Source: Streptomyces violaceorubidus
GTDB taxonomy: Bacteria > Actinomycetota > Actinomycetes > Streptomycetales > Streptomycetaceae
Length of the DNA: 64,000 nt
NCBI RefSeq assembly: GCF_000717995.1
Contig: NZ_JODM01000001.1
Location: 620,001-684,000, forward strand
Direction: 5' to 3'
Made by a program: the position numbers and the translations under genes. The notes under the pieces were generated by a model. That model was given only the letters and a program-made list of their open reading frames with translations, was not told the origin of the DNA and made no database searches. Position 1 is the first letter of the stretch; each line of letters opens with the position of its first letter. Shown here one piece after another: positions 43,864-54,100 of this stretch.

Positions 43864-46800
43864 CTACTTGGCTGCCCTGCCCCGCATCTTCTCGGGGCGC
43901 CAGGCGGCGAGGTCGTCCCGGGAGAGGTGGCGGCTGTAGAGGCCGGCGACGAGGGCGCTGTTGAATTCCTCGGCGGGGTTGCCTTCCCACTCGTCGTCGT
44001 ACTCGTCGTGCCACTGCTCGACCCACGGCATGACCTCCGCGAGCCCCGCCAGCAGCGGGACGAACCGGGGGTCCTCCTTGCGCCAGCCGTCGACGTTCAG
44101 GCGGTCGTTGAGGAGATTGACGAGGGCCTCGGCCTGGTAGCGGTGGTTCCACCCGGCCCAGCCGATGAGGAGTGAGGGGTCGTTGTCCGGGGAGGCACCG
44201 GGGTAGGAGATGAACCGCTCCTTGGGGACATCCAGCTTGCCCCGGTTCGACCAGTAGCTGTGCTTGAGGAAGTCGGCGGACGTGTACTTCGGCGGGACCT
44301 TGATGCCACGCTGTTTGCCGTCCTTGTCCTCGTCGCGCTGGTCCTTCCAGACCTTCTCCCATTGGGCGCGCTTGCGCAGGCCGGACTCCTTGTAGCGGAG
44401 CGTGGCGAGGTACGGGACGTGCTCGGGCTCGATGACGGCGGCCAGGACCGTGGACAGCGGCACGTCCTGCTTGTCGAGGTGGCGGTCGGCGTAGAGCCTG
44501 GCGACGTCCTGCACGTCGCTGTCGTGACGGAGGGCGTCGGCGAGCTGGAAGATCGTCAGCGGACGAGGGGAGTCGAGCCCGTCCCGCTCCTCGAACCACA
44601 GCTCCTCACGCTCCATGGCGTCCAACAGCCAGGACCGCAGGGCAGCGGCTTCCCTGTCCTTCCAGGACTTGGTCAACCAACGACGCTTGAACTCGGGCTG
44701 CTCGAGCAGGCGGATGTCCTGGTTGTCGGTGATGAGATCGATCCGTGCCTGAACGATCCGTCGGTAGGAATCGGGCCAGTCTGGTGCGGGCGGGATCTCG
44801 GTAACCGGAGTTGACTCGTGCCGGTCGAACCACGCGGTGTCGGCACCGCTGCGGGCGAGTGCGATCTCGAATGCGCGTTGCCCAAGCTCTACTTGAGGCA
44901 CGTTGGCGTAGCTGAGGTCGGTAGGATCGCTGGGAAGGGTGGTGCGCTCGACCTCGGCGCGAGTCAGTAGCCCGTACAACCCGTACACAGTCCAGTCCAG
45001 CTCCTCCTGGAGCAGGATCATGCGCCCTCGGATCCGCTTTTGCTCGGCCTCGGCGTCGTCGAGGGCTTCGGGGGTTGGGGGTGTGATGCTGGTCGTGACA
45101 GCCGTGGGCTCGTGGGTGGCCAGCTCTTGGGCGAGGGCGTCGATTCGGCGAACGAGACCCAGGGGGAGCTCGGGAGGAAGCGGGAAGTCCTGGAGTCGGG
45201 TTCCATTGAACGCGTAACGGTTTTCCCAGGCTTCGTCCTGGACACCGCGGCCGATGCCGCTGCCGCCCTTGACGTGGCTCACCTGTTTCATCCAGAAGCA
45301 AGCCACCGATGAGTTCAGCACCCCAAGCAACTCAAGGTGCTGCTCCTCGCTCGCAGCCTCGGGTAGTTTGATCACCGGAGCGGTACGGTTGAACACCTTT
45401 CCGCTCTGGTCCAGCACGAAGTGGTTGTGTGTGGCGACCTCCCCGTAGGCGATCAACGCGGCGGCGTTGGTGCGCACCCAAGAGAGCATGATGTGCTCGT
45501 GCCACGCCATGTCGCGTTCTTCCCGCGTCTTGCCGAAGGTCAGCCCGGACCGAAGGTTGCTCCGGTAGGGCCAAAAGAGCTGGGTCGACTGCAATGGTAG
45601 GTCCGGCCCGGTACCGCGGTAAGGCCACAGAACCGCGGACTCAGTATCGAGGTGCCAGTCACGCAAGACGTCACCCGTGACCAGGGTCTTGTGGGCGACC
45701 TGCTGCTGCTTCCACTGTGTCGGTACACGATCGGCACTGAACACATCGTCCTCGCCCAGGATGTCGTGGAATCCTGTCGAGTCGATGACCTCGCTGAGTC
45801 TACGAACCGCGCTCCCCTCGATGATGTCCATGACATGGCCAGCCCCGCCCCCGGAGAGAGACCAAGGAAACTCCGCGAACCTCCTTCGCTCGGCATCCTC
45901 CACGCTCACCCACTCCGACTCACTCCCCGGCTTCCGCCACTGCGAAGTGATCGCCTTCCAGACCTCACCCCGCGCCGGGTCCTCCGGCTGACTGGGCTCC
46001 CCCCGAACCCCCAACACCGCCCGAATCGGCAAGGCCTGCCGCGGCCCCTGGTTCCGCCCCACCAGAATCACCGTCGGCGTACCATGCCCCGGAATGTACG
46101 CCCCCGACGTGTCCAGCACATGCGTCAGCTCCACGCCCGGAAAGTCCCGCAGGCGCCGCGTTTGCGGGTCCTTGTAGGGCCCCCCGTGGAAGAACGACTG
46201 GATCAGCGTCGCCCCGAACTCCCGCTTCATGAAGGAGTTCGCCGTGATCTGCCCGGTGAAGCCACCGTTCCTCTCGTCACCGCTCGCCCGGACCGCCAGT
46301 TCGAAGATCCGCTGGGCGAACGGTACCGACAGGGCGTACTTCCCGGAGCACGCCCAGTAGATCTTGCGGTAGTTCTCGTTCTCCGCCTTGTCCTTGACCG
46401 TGATGTACGGCGGGTTCGCCACGACCGCGTGATACGAACCCCGCCCCAGCAGGTCCGCCTCCTTCACGTACCGCCGTACATCCTCTGTGCGGTAGGTGAA
46501 CGCCTCGCCCCGCTCGACGTCGTCGAAGGTCGGGTCGGTCTCGCGGCCGGCGTCGCGTCCGTGCAGCAGGGAGTCGGCGACCGCGATGCGGATCGGCATC
46601 TTGGGGACCGCGGAGAGGCGGCCAACCCCGCACTCCTTGAGTATTTCGACGAGCATGCGGAAGCGGGCGATGGAGACCGCGAAGGGGTTCTTGTCGGCGC
46701 CGTGGACGGACTCCAGCGCACGGCGTACCAGCTTCCAGTTCTCCGTTCCGGGCTCGGCCTCGCGCCAGGCGGCGAGGACCCGGCGGAAGAGACCGAGGAG

Positions 46801-47670
46801 GAAGTGACCCGAGCCACAGGCGGGGTCGATGCAGCGCAGGCCGCGGACGACGGTGGTGAGGTCGCCGTTCTCGTCGATCTCCTCGGACGCCTCCCCCCGC
46901 CAGTCCTCCGGGACGTGCTTCCACACCGGGTCCAGGCCGAACTCCTCCAGGGCCGGATCCAGGGTGAGCTTGAGAATGAACTCCTCGACGAACTCGGGGG
47001 TCTGGAGCAGCGCGTACGTCTTGCGGGCGTACTCGGACAGGTGCTGATAGAGGTCGCCCAGGAAGCGGGTGTTGAGGGCCGACCGGTCGGTGAAGTCGTA
47101 GCGGATGCGCCCGTCGGAGCCACGCTCACGCCAGAAGGAGAGCAGGCGGGAGGCGGCGGTGTAGGAGGGGTCGAGTTCCCACAGGGGGTTGTGGGCCCGG
47201 TCGAAGAGACCCTCGGCGATCTCGTGCTCGCGGCCGAGCGCGCGGAAGGACTCCTTGAGCCAGTCGCGGTCGTTCAGCTCGGGGTGCTTGCGGAAGAAGT
47301 CGTCGTGGTTGTCCTGAGCCTCGGCGAGCCGGTCACCGGGGCCGGAGAGGCGGGCGTCGGGGACGAGGCCGTTGTCCTCGCAGAAGCGGACGAAAACGCA
47401 CGCGAGGACCCAGGCGGCGGCAATCTGTACCACCCGCTCCTCCAGCCACGACCCGTACGGGACGGAGGTGCGGTCGGACAGCTGGGCCCGCTGGTACTCG
47501 GCCTTCAGCGCCTCGGCCTGCTCGCCGTCGCCGTGGGCGCGCTCACGCAGGTCTTCCTCCAGGAGCCCTACCTGCTTCTGGAGGTCCTTGAGCAGGGCGT
47601 CGTGGTCCAGCGGCGCGACGGCCGGTGTGTCCGTCGCTTCGGCGGTGGTAGGGGCTTCCTGGGAGGGCAC
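43864..47670 (-). CDS. pglX: BREX-2 adenine-specific DNA methyltransferase PglX
   Basis: This 1268-residue protein is the type 2 PglX, an N6-adenine methyltransferase. The N-terminal 270 residues are helical (LKDLQKQVGLLEEDLRERA, VRFCEDNGLV). Motif I is DPACGSGHFLLG near residue 281, motif IV is VVANPPYITVKD near 417. A target-recognition region and a large C-terminal domain follow, ending in Arg/Lys-rich EKMRGRAAK. In the Streptomyces Pgl system PglX modifies DNA and is required with PglW. I chose GTG at 47670 because GAAGGAA precedes it by about 8 bases; an earlier in-frame start at 47757 adds 29 residues. Two runs of six G on the coding strand lie at 45999-46004 and 46180-46185. Confidence 0.92.
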   Translation of the reverse strand: MPSQEAPTTAEATDTPAVAPLDHDALLKDLQKQVGLLEEDLRERAHGDGEQAEALKAEYQRAQLSDRTSVPYGSWLEERVVQIAAAWVLACVFVRFCEDNGLVPDARLSGPGDRLAEAQDNHDDFFRKHPELNDRDWLKESFRALGREHEIAEGLFDRAHNPLWELDPSYTAASRLLSFWRERGSDGRIRYDFTDRSALNTRFLGDLYQHLSEYARKTYALLQTPEFVEEFILKLTLDPALEEFGLDPVWKHVPEDWRGEASEEIDENGDLTTVVRGLRCIDPACGSGHFLLGLFRRVLAAWREAEPGTENWKLVRRALESVHGADKNPFAVSIARFRMLVEILKECGVGRLSAVPKMPIRIAVADSLLHGRDAGRETDPTFDDVERGEAFTYRTEDVRRYVKEADLLGRGSYHAVVANPPYITVKDKAENENYRKIYWACSGKYALSVPFAQRIFELAVRASGDERNGGFTGQITANSFMKREFGATLIQSFFHGGPYKDPQTRRLRDFPGVELTHVLDTSGAYIPGHGTPTVILVGRNQGPRQALPIRAVLGVRGEPSQPEDPARGEVWKAITSQWRKPGSESEWVSVEDAERRRFAEFPWSLSGGGAGHVMDIIEGSAVRRLSEVIDSTGFHDILGEDDVFSADRVPTQWKQQQVAHKTLVTGDVLRDWHLDTESAVLWPYRGTGPDLPLQSTQLFWPYRSNLRSGLTFGKTREERDMAWHEHIMLSWVRTNAAALIAYGEVATHNHFVLDQSGKVFNRTAPVIKLPEAASEEQHLELLGVLNSSVACFWMKQVSHVKGGSGIGRGVQDEAWENRYAFNGTRLQDFPLPPELPLGLVRRIDALAQELATHEPTAVTTSITPPTPEALDDAEAEQKRIRGRMILLQEELDWTVYGLYGLLTRAEVERTTLPSDPTDLSYANVPQVELGQRAFEIALARSGADTAWFDRHESTPVTEIPPAPDWPDSYRRIVQARIDLITDNQDIRLLEQPEFKRRWLTKSWKDREAAALRSWLLDAMEREELWFEERDGLDSPRPLTIFQLADALRHDSDVQDVARLYADRHLDKQDVPLSTVLAAVIEPEHVPYLATLRYKESGLRKRAQWEKVWKDQRDEDKDGKQRGIKVPPKYTSADFLKHSYWSNRGKLDVPKERFISYPGASPDNDPSLLIGWAGWNHRYQAEALVNLLNDRLNVDGWRKEDPRFVPLLAGLAEVMPWVEQWHDEYDDEWEGNPAEEFNSALVAGLYSRHLSRDDLAAWRPEKMRGRAAK

Positions 47671-47763
47671 CGGGGTGTTCCTTCGCTTCGGGACTGCGGC
47701 GCGTGCTCTCGCGCCGGTCCGTCCATCCTGCCAGCCCACACGGCCTGGCGGACCCACCGGGAC

Positions 47764-49251
47764 CTACCGCCTGGCGAGCGGAATCCCCCCGAGGCGGCCC
47801 AGGCCGAAGGCGAGGCGGTAGATGTCGGGCAGGTCGAGCAGGGAGTAGTCGTCGTCGTTCTTGTCGCGGCGGCGCAGCACTCCGAGGTCGATCAGCTCCT
47901 GGACCAGGCGCGGCAGGTCGTCGGGGTGGCGGGGGCCGGTGCGGACCAGGTCGGGGCGGTCGGCCTGGGCGTAGCGGGCGGTGTCCTCCCGCAGCAGCCT
48001 CGAGAGATCGCGGGCCTTCCAGATGCCGATGATCTCCCGCTGGGCGATGGGGACCTGGCAGCCGGCGAGCGGCCTTATCGCCCGCTCGACCCACGGGGTG
48101 TCCTCGCAGATCTGGTCCACGCGGACCCCGGACGCCTCGCGGACTCCGCTCCGGATGGCGTCGTGATGCAGGGCGCGGCTGTGCGAGGGGTCGGTGGCGC
48201 GGGTCGTCTCCGTGGCCACGTCGAGGGCCTTGAGGAAGCTGCGCGGGCTGATCCGGCCGTTGCTGTCCATCAGATGGTTGGGCAGCCAGGTGTAGGGGCG
48301 GCCCTGGCGGACGTTCGTCCCCATGAACGGGTCGGCGATGCGCTCGAACAACTGCTGCTGGGCCTTCTCGTCGTTGCGCAGGCCGGGCGGGGCCGCGTAC
48401 CGCACCGACGAGCCGGTCTCGGACAGCTCCCAGCCGCCGGTGAAGCGGCGGAACCGTTCGGCGGCCTCGTCGTCCTCGTTGCCCAGGTGGTGGAAGAGCA
48501 GGCCGTACAGGTCGGCGCGGGTCCACTCCAGGTGGGCCGCGTTCCCGGACAGCTTCGACGCGTCGGGGAAGAGCTGCTTGGCCGCGTCGAACATGTCGGG
48601 ACGCAGGAACACCTTCAGGCGGATATTGCGTGTGCCGAAGCGCATGCGCATGGCCAGGCGCAGCAGCTCGGCGATCATTCGGTTGCGGGTGTCCCAGTCG
48701 CTGTGCAGGTGCTCCAGGCCGTCGAAGACCAGCAGATGCACGATGTCCTCGGCGGCGGCCTCCGCGTCCGCCCGCGCCAGGGTGGCCTCGGCCGGTCCGG
48801 CGTTGGTACGCACCCAGGTCACGCGCTCCGCCCAGTCGTCCGTCGCCCGCAGCTCGGGCTGACCCAGGGCGGTGAGCAGCACGGCCCGCCAGATCTCCTC
48901 CGGCAGCGCGTCGCCGGCGAGCAGGGAGGGCAGAACCAGCGGGCCCGGGTAGTGCGGCACGATGTCCATGCCGAAGCCGGGCGTGACGCGCAGCCGGTTC
49001 AGCCGGTTGATGCGGTACTCGCGGGCCGCCGTCGCGCGCAGTTCGGCGTCGAGCAGGGAACGCGCCCAGAACGTCTTGCCCACACCCCGGTCGCCCTGCA
49101 CCACCGTACTGTCGACGTACAGCGCGGCGCGGTGCGCGTCCGGCATGTACAGGGTGTGCGGCTCGGGACGCCGGGTGTCCGCGTCCACGGTGCCCTCCAG
49201 CGCGCGCGACAGCAGGTCGCGGTACTCGCCGGGGCTCAGCGGCTCGGTCAT
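47764..49251 (-). CDS. P-loop ATPase of an uncharacterised cassette in BREX-2
   Basis: This 495-residue protein has Walker A GDRGVGKTFW at residues 53-62 and Walker B HLLVFDGLEHL near 172-182, with VFLRPDMFDA as a sensor-like segment, all pointing to an AAA/STAND-type or KAP-like NTPase. The C-terminal part is helical, with a winged-helix-like region (RLVQELIDLGVLRRRDKND). It is the third gene of a coupled trio: its ATG at 49251 overlaps the stop of the KGGVGR ATPase. No equivalent is among the canonical BREX-2 core genes. I do not recognise a specific family, and no catalytic domain besides the ATPase is visible. Partnership with the two upstream genes is inferred from the overlaps. Confidence 0.75.
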   Translation of the reverse strand: MTEPLSPGEYRDLLSRALEGTVDADTRRPEPHTLYMPDAHRAALYVDSTVVQGDRGVGKTFWARSLLDAELRATAAREYRINRLNRLRVTPGFGMDIVPHYPGPLVLPSLLAGDALPEEIWRAVLLTALGQPELRATDDWAERVTWVRTNAGPAEATLARADAEAAAEDIVHLLVFDGLEHLHSDWDTRNRMIAELLRLAMRMRFGTRNIRLKVFLRPDMFDAAKQLFPDASKLSGNAAHLEWTRADLYGLLFHHLGNEDDEAAERFRRFTGGWELSETGSSVRYAAPPGLRNDEKAQQQLFERIADPFMGTNVRQGRPYTWLPNHLMDSNGRISPRSFLKALDVATETTRATDPSHSRALHHDAIRSGVREASGVRVDQICEDTPWVERAIRPLAGCQVPIAQREIIGIWKARDLSRLLREDTARYAQADRPDLVRTGPRHPDDLPRLVQELIDLGVLRRRDKNDDDYSLLDLPDIYRLAFGLGRLGGIPLARR

Positions 49252-50645
49252 GGGCGTTCGTCCTCGGACTCGGCGTCGGAATCCCCGGCCGGGCCCGCCA
49301 TGATCAACGGGACGGCCGTGTGCAGGAAGTCACGGTACGCGGCCTCGACGAAGGCACGCTCCTGCCAGTCCGGGGAGCGGGGCACGTTCATCCCGACCAG
49401 GCCCGGCTCGAACAGGATCGGGATCGGGGAGTGAGGCGCGGCATCGTCGTCGAGGTCCCAGGAGCCCTCCGACGCGCCGGCGACCTCGTCCGGCGCGAGC
49501 GAGTCGTAGAGGACGCTGAACGTCGCGTGGGCGTTCCGGCGGAGGGATTCGAGGTGGGTGTCCTTCGAGTAGTGCGCCGAGTCCGGGACCATGGACGCCA
49601 CCATCCGTAGCTTGTTCCGGATCGCCGGGGCCTGCCCGGAGGCCGCCCACGCCTCGAAGAGGTCCCGGTAACCCGACCACGTCTGGTCGGTGTCCGCGCC
49701 GAACAGCAGCGCGTAGTCGCACAGGTGCGAGATAGTCACCGCGGCCACGTCGTGGATGCCCGCCCGGCTGTCGAGCAGCACCACGTCGGGCAGGCGGCCG
49801 CTGTCGCTCCGTTCCACCGCCTCCTCGCAGGCCCGGACCGTGGCGGCCAGTCGGTCGGCGAAACGGGCGCCCTCCGCGTCCGCGTAGACCCGGTTGAGCT
49901 TGTCCACGTACGCGTTGGGCACGCCCTCGGTGCCCGCGCCGCGCGCCGGGGCGATCCACAGTTCGCCCCGGTTGCGCGGGTTGTAGCCGGAGCGGGCCAC
50001 GATCTCCAGGCCGTCCTCGTTGCCGAGCGCCGACTCCACCAAGTGGTCCACGACACCGTGCGTGCATAGTGTGCCGTCCCCGAGCAGGAGCGGGGCCACA
50101 CCTGGCGATTCCAGGTCCAGGTCGACGACCAGCACGATCAGCCCCTGGTCGGCGAGCCGACGGGCGAGTACCGCGGTCGCCGTCGTTCGGCCCACACCGC
50201 CCTTGAAGCCGTACAGCGCCGTACGGCGGGGGCTCGGTGTCCCACCGTCGTCGGTGGCGGGGGGCGTGGTCACATGGGACCACTCCTCGCCCACGACCGT
50301 GTTGTCGAGAAGCCGGACAGCACCCGCCGTACCCGTGGCTGCCACGATCTCCAGGGCGCGGGGCGATGCCGTCAGCGTCTTAGGGAGACGGGTGACCGAG
50401 GTCAGCACCAGCGGACGTTCCCCGCTGTAGCGACCCAGTCCGCCGGTGAACGACTCCCGCCAACGGTCGGCCTGCTCGGTACTGGCTGCGCCTTCCTCTT
50501 TGGCATCGTCCACGATCAGGGAGAACCGGCCGAGCACGTCCCTCACCAGCAGGACGTCGAGGCCTGCCGTGGCGACCTCGTGGGCGAGGGCGACGGCGGC
50601 CGGGCGCGCCTGGTCGAAGCGGATCGGTTCGTCGTAGAGGGTCAT
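49248..50645 (-). CDS. KGGVGR-type ParA/MinD-like ATPase
   Basis: This 465-residue protein has an N-terminal domain of about 140 residues of unknown function (LALAHEVATAGLDVLLVRDV near 18-37), followed by a SIMIBI NTPase. Its deviant Walker A reads FKGGVGRTT at residues 147-155, with Arg where ParA/MinD have Lys after the second Gly, and the A-prime motif is LVVDLDLESPG near 172-182. LDSRAGIHDVAA is the switch II-like Walker B. KGGVGR-variant ATPases occur in mobile and conflict-related loci. The start overlaps the HEPN gene stop and its stop overlaps the next ATPase start. A long acidic end follows. Confidence 0.82.
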   Translation of the reverse strand: MTLYDEPIRFDQARPAAVALAHEVATAGLDVLLVRDVLGRFSLIVDDAKEEGAASTEQADRWRESFTGGLGRYSGERPLVLTSVTRLPKTLTASPRALEIVAATGTAGAVRLLDNTVVGEEWSHVTTPPATDDGGTPSPRRTALYGFKGGVGRTTATAVLARRLADQGLIVLVVDLDLESPGVAPLLLGDGTLCTHGVVDHLVESALGNEDGLEIVARSGYNPRNRGELWIAPARGAGTEGVPNAYVDKLNRVYADAEGARFADRLAATVRACEEAVERSDSGRLPDVVLLDSRAGIHDVAAVTISHLCDYALLFGADTDQTWSGYRDLFEAWAASGQAPAIRNKLRMVASMVPDSAHYSKDTHLESLRRNAHATFSVLYDSLAPDEVAGASEGSWDLDDDAAPHSPIPILFEPGLVGMNVPRSPDWQERAFVEAAYRDFLHTAVPLIMAGPAGDSDAESEDERP

Positions 50646-51163
50646 GGCAGCTTTCCGGTGATTTGGACGTGCAAATGCAGCTCTTGGGCCAGCATTGCAG
50701 CTTCCTGACGGCGGGATAGGAGCGCCGGGTCGAGGTGGGTTCCATCGGCGTAGCGCTCGTCGACGCGCCACTCCTCGAAGTCCGCGGAGACCCTCGTCAG
50801 AGCTTCGGTGAGAGCGGGACCGGGGCGTCCGTCGAGCAGCAGGGGGAGAGCCTGGATCATTTCGTTGATGTGCCCCAGTGCCCTGCGTCTCCTGTTCGGG
50901 TTCTGGGCGTTGGGGTCGTCCCACCAGAGCCGGTCGCTCTCGGATCCCCCGCTGTTCCTCATGGACACCCGGTGCGACCCGCCGAACCGCAGCAGCAACG
51001 CCTTCATCAGGCACTCCACCGCGAGCCCGAACAGATGGTCCGCGTTCAGCAGCCGTCCGTCGCCGTGGAGGTAAGAGGCATCCTCGTAATGCCGTTCCCC
51101 CGCACAGGCGTAGTCGGTGTTCGCCGTCCTGCTTTCCTCGTCGTCCCCCACGACGCAGATCAT
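50642..51163 (-). CDS. HEPN-like protein in the BREX-2 locus
   Basis: This 173-residue protein resembles HEPN proteins of the SAV_6107-like kind: AGERHYEDASYLHGDGRLLN followed by ADHLFGLAVECLMKALLLRF, then ALGHINEMIQALPLLL. Some HEPN proteins are RNases with an R-x4-6-H motif; R137-YADGT-H143 has this spacing in the C-terminal part but is not proven to be the catalytic site. The ATG at 51163 follows the pglW stop by 29 bases, and the stop overlaps the KGGVGR ATPase start. HEPN proteins are frequent toxins or sensors in prokaryotic conflict systems, and I infer such a role. Confidence 0.75.
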   Translation of the reverse strand: MICVVGDDEESRTANTDYACAGERHYEDASYLHGDGRLLNADHLFGLAVECLMKALLLRFGGSHRVSMRNSGGSESDRLWWDDPNAQNPNRRRRALGHINEMIQALPLLLDGRPGPALTEALTRVSADFEEWRVDERYADGTHLDPALLSRRQEAAMLAQELHLHVQITGKLP

Positions 51164-51192
51164 AAGATGCCCGGCTGATCTGGCGTCAGTCG

Positions 51193-54100
51193 TCAGCCTG
51201 CCTCCAGGAGCCCCTCCAGCTCCTTCATGAACAGTCCCTCCAGGACCACCCACTCGCTCATCCGGTCCACCACGTCCACCGTGCGGCCGTCCAGTGCCGG
51301 GGTGGCCTGCGGGTCGTCCATGGGAACCAGCAGCCACAGACCGTGTGGCACGCTGGCCGGGCGGCGTGCCGCCTCCTGGAGAGAGACCAGCAGCTCGCGG
51401 CCGCCCGCCTCCCAGTACCGGGCCACCAGGGAGGCCCGGTGGGCGAGGAGCACCGTGCGCGGGCCCGCCTGCTCGGCGAGCGTCGTGCAGCGGGCGGCGA
51501 CGCGTTCGGCGGCGAGCCGCGTGTAGGAGGCCAGCGCCGGACCGATGCGGCCGGTACCGGCGAACTTCGCGTCCGCCTTGAGCAGGGCACCCCACCGCAC
51601 GTGCTGCTCGTCGGCCAGGGTCCGCAGGGCGGCGAGGAACAGCTCGTCCACATCGACTGCCAGCACACCGAACCGGGCAGCGAGGCGCTCGGCCGTGCCG
51701 GGCAACTGGACGCCCCGGACGGTCAGGGCGAGGAACCCGCCCCGGCGCACCACCTCCTGAAGCCGCACCTCCATCACCCGGCGCGGATCGCGGCCCTCCG
51801 CCAGCTGGCCCTGCGCGGCGTCGTACAGCGCGCCGGTGCTTGTCAGCACCGAGCCGGTGAAGGCCGGGCGGCTCTGCTCGGAGTCCCGCGTGAGCGGGAA
51901 GAAACGCCGCCGGTCCCTGTCGTACTCCAGCGGGAAGTGCGCCTCGGCCAGGGCCTCCTCCCACTCCACGTAGGTAACGCCCGCGAGCGTGGCGAGGCCG
52001 GGGAAGCGGGAACCCACCCGGCTCATCAGTTCGTCGGCGCCGATTCCGATGCCGGGGCGGACCCCGGCCGCCGCCTGTGAGATCCGCAGCGCCCGGTCCA
52101 GGCCCAGGTCCAGGGGGAACAGCTCGAAACGCGGCGTGACAGCGACCCCGCCCGCCAACGCGGCGGCCAGGGTCAGCAGACGGGTGTCAGCCAGCGGGGT
52201 CATCCCCTCCGGGGCGGGCACCGCACGCAGCTCCCGCAGGGCGGTGCCGCCGCCGGGCAGCGGATCACGGGCCGCGACCTGCTCGGCGGCCCGGCCGAGC
52301 AGGGTCGCGTACTCGGCGAGCTCCACCGGAGTCGGATCGTCGCTGCCCGGCAGATCCACCAGGGCCAGCAGCACCGTGCTGCCGCGCCGCAGCACCGCGA
52401 ACCGGGAGGCGCCCTCCTCGTCGCTGTCTCCCGCGGCAGCGGCGTCGTCGCGGCGGGCCTCGATCTCGGCGGCCGCCCGCACGACGGCCAGGGCCTGCGT
52501 CTGGAGCCCGGCCCGGTCCTCCGTGCCGTCCTCGTCGTGCGGCCTGTACCGCACCCGCAGCTCGGTGGCGAGTTCCCGAGCCGTCATGACCCTGCCCTGC
52601 TCGGACAGTATGGTCACCAGCTCGTCCCGGATCGTCTCCAGCCAGGGCAGCGCCGCCCACTGCTCGATCGCGACACTCAGATTGCCCGAGACAGTCGGCT
52701 GGCTGACGCCGAGGGCCTTGGCGATCGCCGACTGGGCGGGCCACGGCGGCAGGTCAGCGGCCTCTGCGACACCCGGCAGACCCAGCGTCGCGAGGACGAT
52801 GTCGCGCCGGGGGCGGGTACGGGGACCACCCTCGGTAGGGACCAGCCGGGCCGCGAGCGTCTCGACCGACTCCAAGGGCTCGACGGGCGTATCGGCCGCC
52901 ACCCGTACGGGCTGCTTCGCCGTGGCCCGCTTGCGGAGCTGCTGGGTCCACTGGCGGTGGCGCCGGTTGAGCTCCTTGCGGATCACGTTGCCGGCGCCGC
53001 GCGCGCGGGAGATCGTGTGCGGCGGGATGTCCAGGAGCCGGCCCACCGTCTCGGCGCCCAGACCTGCGGCCACCGACACCGCCCGCGGCGACAGCCCCGC
53101 GGCATGCAGGGGGGTCGACAGGTTCGCGGCGGCGGCGGCCTGCTCGCGGGCGTCCTCGATGTCCGCCGCCTGGGTGTCGACGGTCGCGGGAGTGGTGGGC
53201 GGACGCGTGGAGTCCGCCCGGCGGAAGACCTGGCGCCAGGCCTCCTGCAGCTGGCGGAGACTGTCGAAACGCTGCTCGACGTCCCGGTGCAGGGCCTTGC
53301 CGAAGAACTCGGTCAGCCCCTCCGCCAGCGCGGGCTCGAACAGTTCGCGCGCCACATAGAGCTCGGCCTCGGGGACGGTCAGTGGATCGCCCTGGCCGTC
53401 GCCCCATACCGGCCGCTCGCCCGAGGCCATCTCGTGCAGCGTGACCGCTGCCGCGTACCATTCCGCGTGGTCGTCGAAGCGGGAGCGGCGGCTGCCGCCC
53501 AGAAAGGGGTCCAGGTAGCCGCGAGTACCCGCATGGAGGTCCTGGTCGGAGGCGTCGGCCAGGGAGAAGTCGAACAGCATCAGCTGCCAGGAGCCGTCAC
53601 TGCGCTTGAACAGGCCCAGATTGTCCGGCTTGATGTCGCGGTGGCGCACCCCACGGGCGGCCAGACTGTCCAGGGCCTCGAAGAGATCGTTGCCGAACCG
53701 CTCCAGCTGGGCGTATCCCAGCCGGCCTTCGTTGCGCAGCCGCGACCCGAGACTGACCGCCTCCCGGTCGTCCGCGGGCCTGAACCCGCCCGCGTACTCG
53801 ATCTCCAGGACGGTGTGCCCGCCCAGCTCACGAGGGGGCGCGAGCAGCTTCACGATGCGGTTGCCGCCCACCTCGCGCAGCGCCTTCGCCTCCGCGTGGA
53901 GCCGCGCGTCCTTCTCCCGGTCGAGCGCCACCTTGAACACCCGCAGGGACGAGGGGTCCGGGACCCCGTCCTCGACGCGGCGTACCAACAGGGCGCGAGC
54001 GGTCGCACCGGTGCCGAGCACCCGTACGACCTCCCACTCGGCGTCGAGACGGCAGCCGGCCTTGGCCGAGAGCGGGTCCGCGACCTCGACGGCCCCGCGC

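Noticed and set aside
45652..49434. A 1260-codon open frame on the plus strand opposite pglX and the P-loop ATPase
   Set aside because: It is antisense to genes with clear motifs, and its product is low-complexity and rich in Val, Gly, Arg and Glu, as expected from the reverse complement of GC-rich codons.
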